64,000 bases of DNA from Plectrocnemia conspersa (GCA_009617715.1 VTFK01000157.1:558001-622000); one strand, 5' to 3'. Positions 1-13,479 are shown, numbered from the stretch's first letter. Numbers and translations: made by a program. Notes: generated by a model not told the origin, from the letters alone.

Positions 1-1532
<1,532 letters not shown>

Positions 1533-2529
1533 CCATGATGTAGACAGTAGAGTTTAGACCTTGTAAAAAATAACGTTTACAGAATATATTATTAACGTTT
1601 TGTGTCTCACGAAAGTATTAGTTTGATTTTTCGAAACTATAAGATTAAAGCATATATTATGCTTTCAACGCAATTCACTCAATCTGGGTGTAAATATATA
1701 TAAAAATTCACTGTATATTATTTTTTTAAGTAATTAAAATTTTGTAATTTATACGAAATTAGAATTGCAAAATTTCGTAATCGATAGAACATCTAAAGCG
1801 CTAAAGTGATTTGTATTAGTTTTTCTAATATCATAGGCAGTTTCTTTGATTTAATATTCTTTAAATTTATTGCACAATTACACCAAATAAATATGACATA
1901 ATATTGTTTCTATTTGATCTAATAAGATTTCAACAAGAAGCAAAAACTATTGTTTCTCATCCGGAAAAAAACATTTTTTATTTTCATAAAAATTTAATAT
2001 AAAAATATAAATATTTTTTAATTACTAACTGTTATATTTAATTATAAATAAACTGAATGCTAAAAAATATATTTTTATATAACGCACGTTGCTTTAGATC
2101 AGCTTACAAAAAAAAGTGGACACCCACAGGATTCTTATGCTTCCGCGACTCTAAATAGCTGCCATAATAGAAATTTGTTATTAACCCTCGAATTTATGAA
2201 TTTCTTCTCGGGGAACATCATTAAAAAAATGTATGTGATATAAATATCAGTGTGTTATCTTATGTATTTAAAAAAGTGTTATTTTATATTTTTGTTGTAA
2301 TAATCTAATTATTTTTCTGTCTAATATAGTATATTTATAACTACATTTTTTTTATCAAAAAAATGTATGGGGACTTTCTACAGAGTAACACGTTAAAATT
2401 TTCCCGTCAGCAAACATGAATATTGTTTTTTTTCAGTATTCCAAAGAGGTTTTTTTATCCTTTTCTTGTTCAAAATATGAAAAATGTAAAGTAGTAACAG
2501 CTGTTATTGACATTTTTTTTACGATACGG
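1533..2529. other. A/T-rich intergenic DNA, nothing identified
   Basis: A/T-rich sequence with many short homopolymers and no frame, RNA or transposon end that I can support. Confidence 0.6.
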
Positions 2530-2790
2530 GTATAAACACGGAAGCCCAAAATTCCTTCTTAACTCGATGATCTTAGCCCATCAAAGTAGATCGATCCGTT
2601 CTGGTCCTTCGATTATCACGTCCATGACTATAAAGTGTGTTTTTTATAACAATCATCTAGTTTTCTGTTTAAAAATAATTTAAAAATATCTAAAATAATT
2701 TACTGTATTATTATAATCAAATACTATATTTTTTATTTTATAAAATATTCTCGAAAATTCTCGAGAAATGAGCATTGTCACTATTGTCTA
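2530..2790 (+). repeat. Unnamed dispersed repeat, copy A
   Basis: This stretch shares ordered blocks with 37945-38200 on the same strand. Blocks include AAAATTCCTT, TTCTGGTCC followed by GATTAT, ATCATCTAGTT.TCTG, TTTACTGTATTATT and an A/T tract ending near AAAATAT. The spacing is similar in both, with diverged sequence between blocks. No coding frame or terminal repeat is obvious, so the class is unknown; an old MITE, SINE or LINE tail would all fit. Confidence 0.6.
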
Positions 2791-2989
2791 TGATCTACCT
2801 TTTGTGCACAAAAAATAAGCACAATGTTACCATAGTAATGTACTATGATAAAATATAAATCCAATAAGAAAGTCAATATCTTTACTTTACTTTGATCATA
2901 AATTTAAATAATATTATGCGAACATATAAGTTAAATGAAAATTATATAAATATAGTTCAAGAATTGCAAAATTTATTTTCTTCAAGCAC

Positions 2990-3465
2990 AACTATTCGAA
3001 GCAGCATCCCGTCACATTGCGAGTCGTGGCCGGCAAGTCTATATTTGGCAGTCGTTTCAATATGCACTATTTCATTTTTCTCAGTGTCTTCGTTTCGCTT
3101 TTGTACGAGCGTGCTCCATTTCGATCCGCACTCTCGTTGTTTATCACCATCCTGGATCGGTCACTCGGAGATTTAAGAGTCCCCTCTTAGCCGAGTCGTG
3201 GTCACAACCGGGGTCATCATGCCCTGGCTGTTGATCTCGCCGGGGTCGTGGTCGTCCCTCGAAAAAGAGTTGTGGATGATTGGCAGTGGGTCGTGCGGCC
3301 CTCGGGCCACATCGACACCTTCGACGTCTCAATTCCTGGGACCACCCGTGGCCGACTTCGACCAACGTCAATCAACAATCGTCGACTCGGTAATTTGGCC
3401 CAAATTGACCGTAGACCAATCGCTTAATTTGAATAATTCGTGATTGCCGAATATGTCGGCGATGT
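2990..3465. other. G+C-rich island, unidentified
   Basis: An abrupt G+C-rich patch within A/T-rich DNA, rich in CCGGGG, GTCGTGG and CCTCGGGCC words. Open frames of 75-94 codons occur on both strands and overlap each other. The minus frame (3371-3144) is Arg/Pro-rich, as expected of G+C-rich non-coding DNA, and I recognise no domain. It could be the 3' part of a retroelement, because the composition differs sharply from its flanks and the next sequence looks like a transposon end. That is a guess. Confidence 0.4.
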
Positions 3466-3640
3466 ACAGGGTGGGCCATAAGTATTTTTATCAACTAAGA
3501 ATAGTATTCTTGATGGGCATCACAACTTGGTTTCTCCGAATATGGTCACGAACTCATTATCGCCGAATAGGCAAACTCAACTCAACCCTTCAGATCAGCG
3601 ACCTGCAAGCACATAAATCATACTAAAAAATATTTTGAAT
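3466..3640 (+). mobile_element. Possible DNA-transposon end
   Basis: TACAGGGTGGGCCATAAGTA at about 3466 resembles the start of many insect mariner-like or LINE-tail repeats (TACAGGGTG-type ends). No matching inverted end was found nearby and no target-site duplication could be defined, so the boundary and family are uncertain. Confidence 0.25.
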
Positions 3641-5524
3641 GCATGGACAGATTTATAATATGTAAGGACAAACAAGAAAGCTCTGAAACAGAGATTATTT
3701 TCTAGAGCTTTATGATCTAAATATACTTAAAAAGTTAGCGTCATAGTTTCAGCCTAGGCCCTTTAGTGATCCATATAAAGAAAAGAATCAGTTAATTAAA
3801 TTATTAGCTTGCTAAGGATCTGAACATATGCTTTGCAACATTAATTTCATTGCTAACGTCAGTACTAAAACAAAAACATTTTAGAGTATATTTCAAACTC
3901 ACAATAGCGTCATAATTTATCACATGAAATTACAGTTCTAGCTTTAAAAAAACATAAACACTATATTTATTGAGTCTTCGTGGATATAATATTTAATAAA
4001 ATTACATATATTATATATCATATTTCTAAATTAAGATAAATAGTTATTTTGAATATAAAATATGAACTTTTGGTTCAACTGTACCTGTATATTTTTTATG
4101 CTCCACTCTCGTCACGATCTGTAAATAATATCTGCTCGCTAAATCGCCAACAACTTTTACGACACAAAAACAATATAGCGATGATTTAACGCCCGTTAAA
4201 CGTTTTGGCTTTTAAAGTTGAACACGTGCAACAATGAGATATAATATGATCGAAAACGCTGTCCTTTTATGTGTCGCAAAATTTATCTTCCCTTCAGGTA
4301 ATAATGTAGTAAGAAATGTATAATTTTTTTTATTTTAATCGTAAAAGTGTGTTCATGCCAATGCACAAGTATTAATTCATTACTAAATTATAGTTAATAT
4401 TTTAATTTTATTTAAATTAAAATAATCATATAAGTTTAAAGTTTTTTTAAGACTATGCGAATTACTAAATAGTGTTTTAATTTATTTTATAATATGATAT
4501 TAACTTTTATAACTCATATATTTTTTAAATATTTACTAGAGAACCGTAATCAAGGGTAATCAATAAAAAATATTATAATTTTTTATATCTTAGATACGAT
4601 AAAAAAGAGGTTTGAATTCATTACATTTAGTTAATAAGCATTTCTTTAACAAACAGAAAAATTATAATCATTAAAACAATTTATAACAATACGTGCTTGG
4701 CAATAGATATTTGGGGTTAAATACAGCTTTCTATCAAAGTAGTATAAGACGTATTTTATGCATCATTTTTATCTTATCTTAGTAAAAGTCTTTTTCTGTG
4801 ACCAAGTATCACAGTTTTTACAATGCTGGCTTAAGACAGCTTCAGTGAATTGCAGATGAGCCAATTGCATCCTTTTCTAGACACACCCACGAACTGTATA
4901 TAAGCCTTAAAAGAGAAACAGTTCAGATGGCCGCTCCAGCGATCGGTAACCAAAGGGTAGAATAATAATAGCATTGTCTAATGCGCGTCTTTTTCCAAAT
5001 ATTTTTTTTTTAATAAAGTGGTCTGTGCAATATTTCCAAATAAAAATTATTTGCTCACAATGACTCTTTTCTATTGTTGTGAATATACTACGTGTGACTT
5101 TGTTTAAATGGTCGTTAGAGTGACAGTAAAAACAAACTGAATAAATCCCTCACACTGCTGATCCAGCATATCCATTTGCATTTGGTGTTTTTTTTGCTAT
5201 AACCAAATCGATTTTTAGAGTAGAAATTTAGAAACCGTAAAATATTTTTTTGAACGTTTAACTTTTATAGAAATGTTGGTTTCATTAATTACAAAATTTA
5301 CAGCGAACATTAGCAAATTTATAACAATATAATTATAAAAACTTTTAGTAAAAGTAACGCACAATATCACAATAAAAATCACAATATTTATTTGGAAGCT
5401 TTGAAAATGCTTATATATATTATGTCAATATCACTTTAAGGGTGATTTTAAGAATAAAAGTGTCGGTCATAAATATCAAAGAATTTGTATCCTAAAATGT
5501 GTCATATTTTAGTTATATTTTTAC
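3641..5524. other. A/T-rich intergenic DNA
   Basis: Mostly A/T-rich. Slightly more complex patches occur at 4080-4270 and 4800-4950. No frame, RNA gene or repeat end could be supported. Confidence 0.55.
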
Positions 5525-5600
5525 TAGTACGATAGCCGAGTGGTGTGAGTCTTTGACTATTGAGCAGAAAGACTTGGGTTCGAATCCCATATGGACCTTG
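5525..5600 (+). repeat. tRNA-derived SINE head (or decayed tRNA)
   Basis: TAGCCGAGTGGT (5533-5544) fits the RNA polymerase III A box of Ser/Leu-type tRNAs, and GGGTTCGAATCCC (5576-5588) is a perfect B box with a TTCGAAT loop and a T stem of 4 of 5 pairs. The two boxes are about 32 nt apart. The flanks do not form an acceptor stem, and the middle has a 7-bp AGTCTTT/AAAGACT pairing instead of a clean anticodon arm. This favours a tRNA-derived SINE head over a functional tRNA gene. The SINE tail cannot be bounded; 5601-5975 is otherwise A/T-rich. Confidence 0.6.
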
Positions 5601-5975
5601 GTGTTTTTAAATTTCTATTGTGTCTGGGAGATCGAAATTAGTAATTATTATACATCGATTATATCGATGTGCAAAAGTGTAATTTACACTTATCTGTGAT
5701 TTTTTAACTAATTAAAGCTAGCGGGGTGTATATATTATACAATCTGCTCAACATCTTATTTACAGCAAAAAAAAAATTTTAAATTAGGATTTTTTCAATG
5801 GGCTCCACTCCACATAAATAAAATTTCCTCTTCAATCGATACCTACATTTTAAGTATTGCTTGTAGTCACGTGTGCCTGTAGATACATTTGAATTATGAA
5901 ATCAGTACAATAAATTAAAACATTTCACTTTAAGCAATTTATAATAATTGAACAATAATAACCGCCACTTTATTT

Positions 5976-6600
5976 AACGTCGAAAATTACCGGATGCTCA
6001 GGTGTGAACGCAGCATCCTCAGGCCAATAATGCGACATGACGATAACCACCCATAGAGCAGCAGATCGCAGATAAGGCATCGACTCTGAAAGAGTTTATA
6101 CATTCTATCTAGTACAAAATTAATAAACGTCCGAGAGCCGAAAGCGATTTTCGGTACCATTTCGAGTCTAATTGCAACCAGACAAATTGGTCCGCGGACG
6201 TCGGCAAGATAAGAACACGGCCAGATCAAGATGGTGGAGGTAATGCGACCGTTTATTCATTTTATTAATGCCCTCCGGTATCTTTGCAATAAATTTAAAT
6301 TACCCGGATTAACAATACGGATACCATCTCTCCTCGATTTGCGCTCTGTGTTACTCTCCGTTTGTGAGTAGTCTTTTTTTGGCGTTGTTTCAAGTAGCCG
6401 CTACCGGTGCGCGATGCGAGAACGTGTATGCCTCCTCATTATCTTACAATCTACATTAGAGTAGACCAAGCAACGTTGCATACATATGTATGTGCGGATA
6501 AAATACATGATTTGATCGCGGCTGACCAATGATGATAATCGCGCGGCTTACTGTTCGAATCGATTAAAAACACGCGTGTTTCAAATAATTAGCGTCGTAA
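5976..6600. other. G+C-enriched non-coding block
   Basis: Complex, balanced-composition sequence between A/T-rich flanks, with no long frame (the minus frame at 6229-5987 is short and has no recognisable domain). It includes GGTCCGCGGACG, CAAGATGGTGG and homeodomain-like TAAT cores. It resembles candidate cis-regulatory or conserved non-coding DNA by composition only. Confidence 0.35.
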
Positions 6601-7430
6601 AGTAGCAATTTTTTGTACTTGCAAAAAACAAGACTGTTAGGGTTACCATTAGAGACCAAAAGATTATTTAAATTAAACGAAAAAAAAACTCAATAGAAAT
6701 AGAAAATTAAGTTCAATAGAAAAAATCTTGACACTAGACAAGTAGACAATTTTCGTAGAAGTGATTCGATATTGCTATGTACATTATAAAAGTATTTGCA
6801 TTAAAGATAAACAGTGACTATGACTACACACAGTTATCGTGATTAAAACGGTTTTTTAACCTGTTAAAAGGATCATAAAACTATTGAAATTATTTATCTC
6901 AAATTTTCTTAGAATTGCCCTTAAATGATCATTGACAACTAATGTTTTTTTAATATCCTAAAACAAACAATAAAGTAATTTTCAAAATCACCCTTCTTTT
7001 ACGCGCGCACCTGTTAAATATTGTTTTATAAGAAAAAAGGATAGTCTTGCAGAAAAAGGTACAATTAAAAATTCTTTCTGGGTGTAAAAATACAATACTA
7101 AAATTCCCACATCAAAAAGGCAAATAAAATCCCATTTTTATAAATCATCTTATTGACGTATAAAATTTAGGATGTAAAACCTTTCACCGAAATGGTGAAA
7201 ACACTAAAATTTCAGATTTTACACCTGTTTGGAGCTAAAATTATAAGAAAAGCGACGATAATGCGCAAGAATGTTGACAACTGTCCATTTTAATAGGATT
7301 CGGATGTTCCATATAAAATCACTAATTCAATCTGGGGCTCACAAACTGAGGATCACTTTTTTCAATTCTTGGACTGCGAGCTATACCTACTCAACATTGG
7401 ATTAAAACTTATATTACCACTCGACCGATT
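6601..7430. other. A/T-rich DNA, weak complexity towards the right
   Basis: A/T-rich to about 7250. The last 180 bases are of mixed composition and run up to the R1 insertion. No gene was seen. Confidence 0.5.
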
Positions 7431-7469
7431 GGTTGACGAGAGAATAATCTTCTAGCCGACCGACCTCGA
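7431..7469 (+). repeat. Short dispersed palindromic repeat, copy 1
   Basis: Contains GAGAGAATAATCTTCT followed by CGACCGACCTCGA. The reverse complement of 58222-58264 matches 28 of 32 positions across this core. Each copy is itself partly palindromic (GGT.. and ACC.. arms around GAGA/TCTTC). Confidence 0.5.
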
Positions 7470-7569
7470 TCACCAGTCACACTTAATCACACATGAATAG
7501 CTGATATGCAATACTCACTGACTTACAAACTTGGAGCTAAGGACACGTTTTTCCGACCCAGTCAATACT

Positions 7570-8067
7570 CTTTTTTTTGCACCTCCAGCATATTTTTCAG
7601 CCTTCAGTAGTGTGGGTTTCTTTCCCACTAAAACCCCTTCAGCTCCCGCCACCTCCCCGGTATGTTGCTTTAAAACATTACCTTCGTTCTGAAGCTTGCG
7701 CTCTTATTTCACACGATAAAGGCTTTGTCTGTTATCTTTGATTAAGCCCTTGTTCTTTGATGGGGATATCTCTTCGGCTTCGCTCGTCTTCCTCTTTAAA
7801 CGGTTATAATGCACGATATAAATTCTTGATTAGCTGACCACGCCTTTTTGTCACTCAGCATGGAAGTGACCATGTTTTCTGGCGGTATTTGTTTTTCTAT
7901 TGCTTCTTCCAGGTTATGTCTCTCCTCGTTCTATGCTGGACAGCTAAAGATCAGTATTGTCAATTTTGGACGTGTCGCAGTGGTGGCACTCGGGTGTTGC
8001 TACCTTTCCTATCCTGTGTAGGTAAGAACCGAAGCAACAGTGTCCCGTAAGTGCTTGCATGAGTATT
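7570..8067 (-). mobile_element. R1-clade LINE, 5'-truncated 3' end
   Basis: The minus strand reads QALTGHCCFGSYLHRIGKVA, then TPECHHCDTSKIDN, the zinc-binding C-terminus that follows the reverse transcriptase in R1-like non-LTR elements. After frame changes it continues IEKQIPPENMVTSMLSDKKA and ANQEFISCII, the expected R1 tail, then a 3' UTR and a run of eight A. GACCCAGTCAATACT is repeated exactly at 7555-7569 (after the A tail) and 9007-9021 (at the 5' junction), a 15-bp target-site duplication. Only about 0.5 kb remains, as usual for 5'-truncated LINE insertions. Stops and frame changes make it inactive. The 5' junction was later split by the hAT insertion at 8071. Confidence 0.85.
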
Positions 8068-8070
8068 GAC

Positions 8071-9001
8071 TAGGGATTCTGAAGTCTCGGGTTTTTTCGA
8101 TTCCCGGGACTCGAGACCCAAATTTTTAAAGTCCCGGGAATTCCCGAGACTCGAGACTTTGATTATTTTTCGTTTAAATCATGAAAAAAAATTATGTTAC
8201 TTATTATTATTAACTTTGATTAACTTATTATTATTAATTTATATTATTTGTGTTATCGGTACGATAGGTGAAAATGTATTGAAACAATTTAATAACACTT
8301 TATTCGATATTTATTTAAATTTAATTTGTTACAATTTTTTTTATCAAAATATTTATATCAATATTAAGTTAAAACCTTTACTTTTGTAAGGAAAAATATG
8401 TTTTTAAAAACACCAAAGCGTTTAATGATGAATTACATAGCCTGTTCCTGGTTTTTGTGGCAAATATTCTAGATGTAGAAAAAACTCTCTCGCAAAAAAC
8501 TGATTATTTCAACAAATAAATCAACCCAAGGAGAATTCTTTTAAATTATTCTAGAAATATGAGTAGCACGTGCATCGTACTATTCTGCATCGTACAAAGA
8601 AACATTTTGCCAAAAAAAATCAAGGGTACTTGAATTTTTTTTTGTTAAAGTGATATTTTATAAATAACGATGAAAACTTTTATTACAAAGACAATATATT
8701 CTCTCGCTACAATAAATCATTCTCTATATCCTTTCCATCCTGTATCCTACAATTTTTTTGTTTATCGGTAAATGTAATACGATTTTTTTTTCACTGCCGA
8801 GTGCCGACAATCACGTATGGCTTGTTCTCGACTAAGCAGATTTTATTTTAAAAATATAAATGTAGGATATATTGAATAAAATTGAATCAGAAAGTCTCGA
8901 GTCCCGGGTTAATAATTTTTTAATTCCCGGGACTCGAGACAGCAAAAAATCTTTGAATTCTCGGGAATAAATTCCCGGGTTGTCTCGACACAGAATCCCT
9001 A
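8071..9001. mobile_element. Non-autonomous hAT element (931 bp)
   Basis: TAGGGATTCTG at 8071-8081 and its complement CAGAATCCCTA at 8991-9001 are perfect 11-bp terminal inverted repeats. They are flanked by an exact 8-bp duplication, GTATTGAC (8063-8070 and 9002-9009). TIR start TARNG plus 8-bp TSD is diagnostic of hAT. Subterminal DNA on both sides carries repeated CCCGGGACTCGAGAC or its complement (about 8102-8155 and 8895-8940), typical transposase-binding arrays. The interior is A/T-rich without transposase code; the open frames at its two ends are formed by the subterminal repeats. It landed in the TSD of the R1 fragment, so it is the younger insertion. Confidence 0.92.
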
Positions 9002-9021
9002 GTATTGACCCAGTCAATACT

Positions 9022-10229
9022 GCTTCTCCCTGATCAGCATTAGCTTGTGAGAAGGCGTCACTAAGCCGTCAATCTACTTTTGGCTACAATTTTAACGTCC
9101 ACCTCATTAAATCTATCGGGAGAAAGAACAATTAGGTACAGCTGAATATACGATTGGCTATTAAGTTGTATCTTAGTTCATTGTAATATTTTGAGAAAAT
9201 ATATATTTTAATGCATTCAATATTTTAGTCAGAATAATAATAATTACGTAATAATAAATAACTTATATGTTTAATAGATGTTTTACAATTTTTGCCTTTA
9301 CACAAATACATATTGATTTAAATTGTTGTAAATGGAATACAAAATGAGAAACACTATATATTATTTTGGTTTCGATATGTCCATTTTGAGTTTTAATATT
9401 CAGATACTGTATCACTCAGTGGATCATATTTGTAATAAAATTTGTAAAGTGATCGTGAATTAACATTATAGCCGTGTTAAATACGAGACGTGTCGGACAG
9501 TTAACGTCATATTTTAGCAACAATTTTCCTTGTGATACGTTTAACGGTTAAATTCTCGTTAAGTTCATTTACATAAACAACAAAATCGCTCTACAAAACT
9601 CCTCATTTAATTATGAATATAAATGAAATACAGTATTTAACCCATAACTTCAGTTATGGGTTAACTATTTAACAATTTTGTATTAATATCAGTATTATTT
9701 TATAGTATTTAAACTATAATAAGACCTCGCTTCCTAAACGAATAATTTGACCGCTTCGTGGCCGTTTGCGTTGTGCATAAATGGCAAAATTTTTAACTTT
9801 ACCCTAGATGCACTTTTATGCAACACAATGCAACGGCTTGTATATATGGTGCCTTAAGAGGAATACGCTTAAATGGGCAAGGAGATTGTCCGAGCTTACT
9901 CGCTCCTCCTGGATGCTGTTTGTAAACAATGTAATGGCAAAAGTGCTACACAAAATTCTTAACATCTCGTAAATAAAACCGATTCAAACAGCAAATGCGT
10001 GCCAGAGCATAAATTTTATAACAAGACATGCAATATATCATTGAGACATTTTATATAATATGTAGCAATAACAACATTAATTTATTCTTAATTAGAATTA
10101 ATCACGATTAGATAATTACACTTTAACTATCTAAAATTATTTATTATTTCGTAGAAGCTTAAAATAAAATTATGTCGAAATTAATTTATCGACACGCGTG
10201 TAGTACGCATACCAATGGATGATCTCCAT
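9022..10229. other. Intergenic DNA
   Basis: Mixed composition to about 9150 (the pre-insertion flank of the R1 copy), then A/T-rich. A patch at 9720-9960 is more complex. AACCCATAACT and AGTTATGGGTT near 9640-9663 form a short hairpin. No gene was seen. Confidence 0.5.
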
Positions 10230-10640
10230 ACGCATTCCATAGATAAGAACATCATATACGGCTCTTGTGTTCTATTATACCTCACTGTGGCGCCCGAATT
10301 TTACCATATTCTAAGAATCTTGGCGTTAGAAGAGCGTCGTATAAAATAATTTGACTATAAAGGCTACGGTCCACGGGCGAATGGCCGATGGTCAAATGGC
10401 GATAAATAACAAATTGGCCATCAAAATACTTTCTCAGTGTCGGGGAATCCGACGATGGTATCTCTTAAGGCGTTCCTTAAAGGGTTTCGGTCTTACCGGA
10501 CCATTTTTTGAACAGGAGAACTACATATTATGTGTACAATGTGTCGGGAATCGAAACCTTTGCGATAAAATTCACTTCTTATCGTGAAATTAACGGGTAA
10601 TTACGCTACGATCGGATATGTGCTTCTACGCTTACAACAC
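10230..10640. other. G+C-enriched non-coding block
   Basis: Complex sequence with clustered CGG/CCG words. A 78-codon frame (10351-10587) has no recognisable domain and is probably incidental. Confidence 0.35.
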
Positions 10641-11689
10641 ACGGTGGTTAAGAGTTATTTAATCAAAAATAATTTAGTAATATACTGATCATATTGTAGA
10701 TTATTTGAATTTATAATTTAGTAAAACATACAATACAGGTATGCAATTTTAATTATGTTATTTTTGTAGAATTTCATATTGGACTTCTTTTACCATAATA
10801 ATACCATATTATTGTTTATTTATTCATTAAACACCCTGTAGAGATATAGTATGTGTGAACTGAGCTTACCATATTATTCCAACGCGTGCCTTAGATGTTA
10901 TCGTTTAAAACCTATTCAGAAGTTTATTATATTGTAAGATTAGCTTTTTTTTTTCTAAAAAAGGTTATCTATTAAATTCCTATCATTAACACATAAATAT
11001 ATACTTATATATACTTGAATATGTATATTTACTCTTCCCAGGTATCTTTTGATTATCTAATGGTGTAAGATCTTTCTCCTCTCGATTCTATCGTGTAAAA
11101 TTGGCTTGCTTGCAATTTCCCACGATGTGACGCGACATATTAGACCCATAAAGCTCAGTTATCGTGTATAATTATGAGTCACGTTGTGCATGTGAAACGT
11201 GAAATATTTTTCAAAAAAACTATGATATCCTTTGATATACGAGCAAGATTACCTGTTTGACCTTTGTCAGACTCTGACTTCTGTTTGCGCTTATGAAGGC
11301 AGAGGCGCTGAAGCAATATTATATTTTTTAATATTTAATTACTTGCATTGTCGATTCTTAAATAATTTTAATATGAAATATCTTTTTATATACATATTTA
11401 GAAACAAATAAATAATTATAAAATATGTATCGATATTTTTTTCATTAGAGATTATAATGGTGATATTACTATCAATATATTTACTAAAATTTTTAAAGAA
11501 CAGATGAAAAGCTAGTCACAACACTGTTTAGTTGCGTGTACAAAAAAAAACATACTATTTAAAATAAATTTTTTTAAATTCCTGTAATAAAACATACTTA
11601 AATTATTGACTTATTAACTTGATAGGTGTCTTAAGGTTTTCATCATTAATTAATTAATAATTTACGTTACATCTGCCTACTGAGTGGGT
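10641..11689. other. A/T-rich DNA with one more complex patch
   Basis: A/T-rich. The patch 11030-11310 is more complex and contains CCATAAAG at 11146-11153, an Abd-B/Caudal-type core. No gene was seen. Confidence 0.45.
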
Positions 11690-11970
11690 ACAGCCAAGAT
11701 TTGGTTTGGTATCTGTGTCGATCTCAGTCGCGTGCTCTCTCCGAGCCCGGCTCGACGGCAAATGGCGTAACATGATACGCGGTCCTGGCAATTTAATTTA
11801 ATAATATCCGTCTTTCTAGCTCAAAGATAATAGGTATAAGTTGAGACTGGCGAGACGCTTTCGAGCGCTACTGGTATAAGAGAGATGGTATCGCACTGTT
11901 GCGGAAATTGTGCTCACTGTGACTAGGCAAAGTGGTGTAATCACGCGCGAGTATCAGTTTCCATCCTTTT
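11690..11970. other. G+C-enriched non-coding block
   Basis: Contains CTCTCTCCGAGCCCGGCTCG and repeated GGTATAAG words (GGTATAAGTTGAGA, TGGTATAAGAGAGA). No frame. Candidate regulatory DNA by composition only. Confidence 0.35.
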
Positions 11971-12167
11971 GACTTTATTTTTCACAAACAAAGGACATTA
12001 ATCATTTTAAAATTAATCTATAGTTTTAAATGACGCTAAAGATACCTTAATTCTGTAATATTTTATGATGTTACATTAATTGTATCAAGACGTCGCATCT
12101 CTAGAATAATCTGATTGGATTCGAAAATAATCTGATTTGAATGTGAAATTTTATTGTTTGAATTGTA

Positions 12168-13479
12168 GAGTACGCTCAGGATAAGGATGCGGGTTTGTTA
12201 TTGTGTGTGTACATGTATATGAGAGGGAGAAGCGATGTAGCGTGTACTTCGTTGTCTCGTTTTCTCTTTTAAGGACAGTCGCTGATTCGTCAACGCTGGT
12301 ATTCGTCATTAAAGTGCAGTGTGGCACAGAAGTTCGATCTTCTCCAGTGATTTATTTTAAATAATTTTGTGTTGATATTGATTTACTTGATATCAAGGCT
12401 TCAAATATACCCTGTAAGTTATTCGTTCTTTTACCCGTGGATTAAAATATTTTAATTATTTTTCCATAAATCCTTACGTTGTTGGTTTTTTTACACTATT
12501 CTCTGTAAGGCTTAAAAAAGTTATTATTCTTATCGTTGCGCCAATGATTTTTTAAATTATTCAATGGATTCTAATGATTTAATAGGGTCGTCGAGCCATT
12601 AAACAATCTGCGAATAATTTCTTTCCCCATTTTATATCTTTTTGCTTTTGAAGAATAGCTAAAGACTTCATTATTTTTTTGACTAGTGAAAGATTTTGAA
12701 TTTTGCAAATATTTGAATAATGACATCAATGTCTGGTTTCTTCGATTATATAATATATTTTTAATTGTCCGTTGAAATTTCCAACTTAGCTCAGATTTTA
12801 TATTTTAAAATTTAGGCCCCTTCGGCTGTCAATAATATTCGTGAGAGAATTGAAAAAAACAGCTGTTGCTACTTTACAAAAACAATATAAAAAACCTTTT
12901 TGGATTATCGAAAAAAAATTTGCCCTTGATCCTTTTGCTTTCTGTGTAATCGAACGGGGTTTCTTTTCTTGGTAATAAAATCTAGTGTCTTCTTTTATTA
13001 GATGTACTTAAGCAGGAATAAGACGAAATCGAGTGTTAAAAATTTGTAAACATTTTTTTGTTTATTCCCAAACCCCTATTAAAACCTTCCAAGAAGGATA
13101 TTAGGCATGAAACCCGCCTTTGCTTACACAGCGTTAAAGAAAGGGAATAGAATTTAACAATAAATATGAAAATAAATTTATTGTCTTTCGACTAGGATAA
13201 TTAATTATTTATTTAATATTTTTAAAATAATGTCTAAGCTCGGAAAAGGAAAACCACTTTCTGCTCAATCCAAGGAAATAATTTATAATGTCTACCAATT
13301 TATGTATGTATGTTAAATAATTATTATTAATTTATAATGTCTACCAAATATGTATGTATGTTAAATAAACATATATTTTCTTTTAAAATAAAAAAATTAA
13401 ATGTTCTGAGCGAAATTGTTTTGAGCCACACAGTTCACGCACACAAAAACAAACCCGCATCCTTATCCCGAGCGTACTC
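12168..13479 (+). mobile_element. Tc1/IS630-like element, internally deleted
   Basis: Terminal inverted repeats of 43 bp (12168-12210 and 13437-13479) match at 40 positions, beginning GAGTACGCTC. TA dinucleotides sit outside both ends (12166-12167 and 13480-13481), consistent with the TA target site of the Tc1/mariner/IS630 group. The left end is followed by a more G+C-rich leader (to about 12420) holding a CCTGTAAGT donor-like site, which could be a promoter and 5' UTR exon. The only protein signal is a short transposase-like N-terminus at 13230, close to the right end, so most of the gene is missing. Confidence 0.75.
13230..13316 (+). pseudogene. Transposase N-terminus remnant
   Basis: MSKLGKGKPLSAQSKEIIYN, then VYQFM, stops after 28 codons. 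The GKPLSAQSKEII..VY pattern looks like the first helix of the helix-turn-helix that opens many insect IS630/Tc1-type transposases. The ATG follows an AATA context. Right after it, a stretch containing ATAATGTCTACCAA and TATGTATGTATGTTAAATAA is duplicated in tandem (about 13281-13373), replacing the rest of the gene. Confidence 0.5.

Noticed and set aside
8066..8389. 107-codon frame at the left end of the hAT MITE
   Set aside because: Formed by the inverted end and A/T-rich interior; the frame at the right end mirrors its start, and there is no transposase similarity.
10833..10842. ACCCTGTAGA resembling the 5' end of miR-10
   Set aside because: The following bases do not match miR-10 and no hairpin partner is present.
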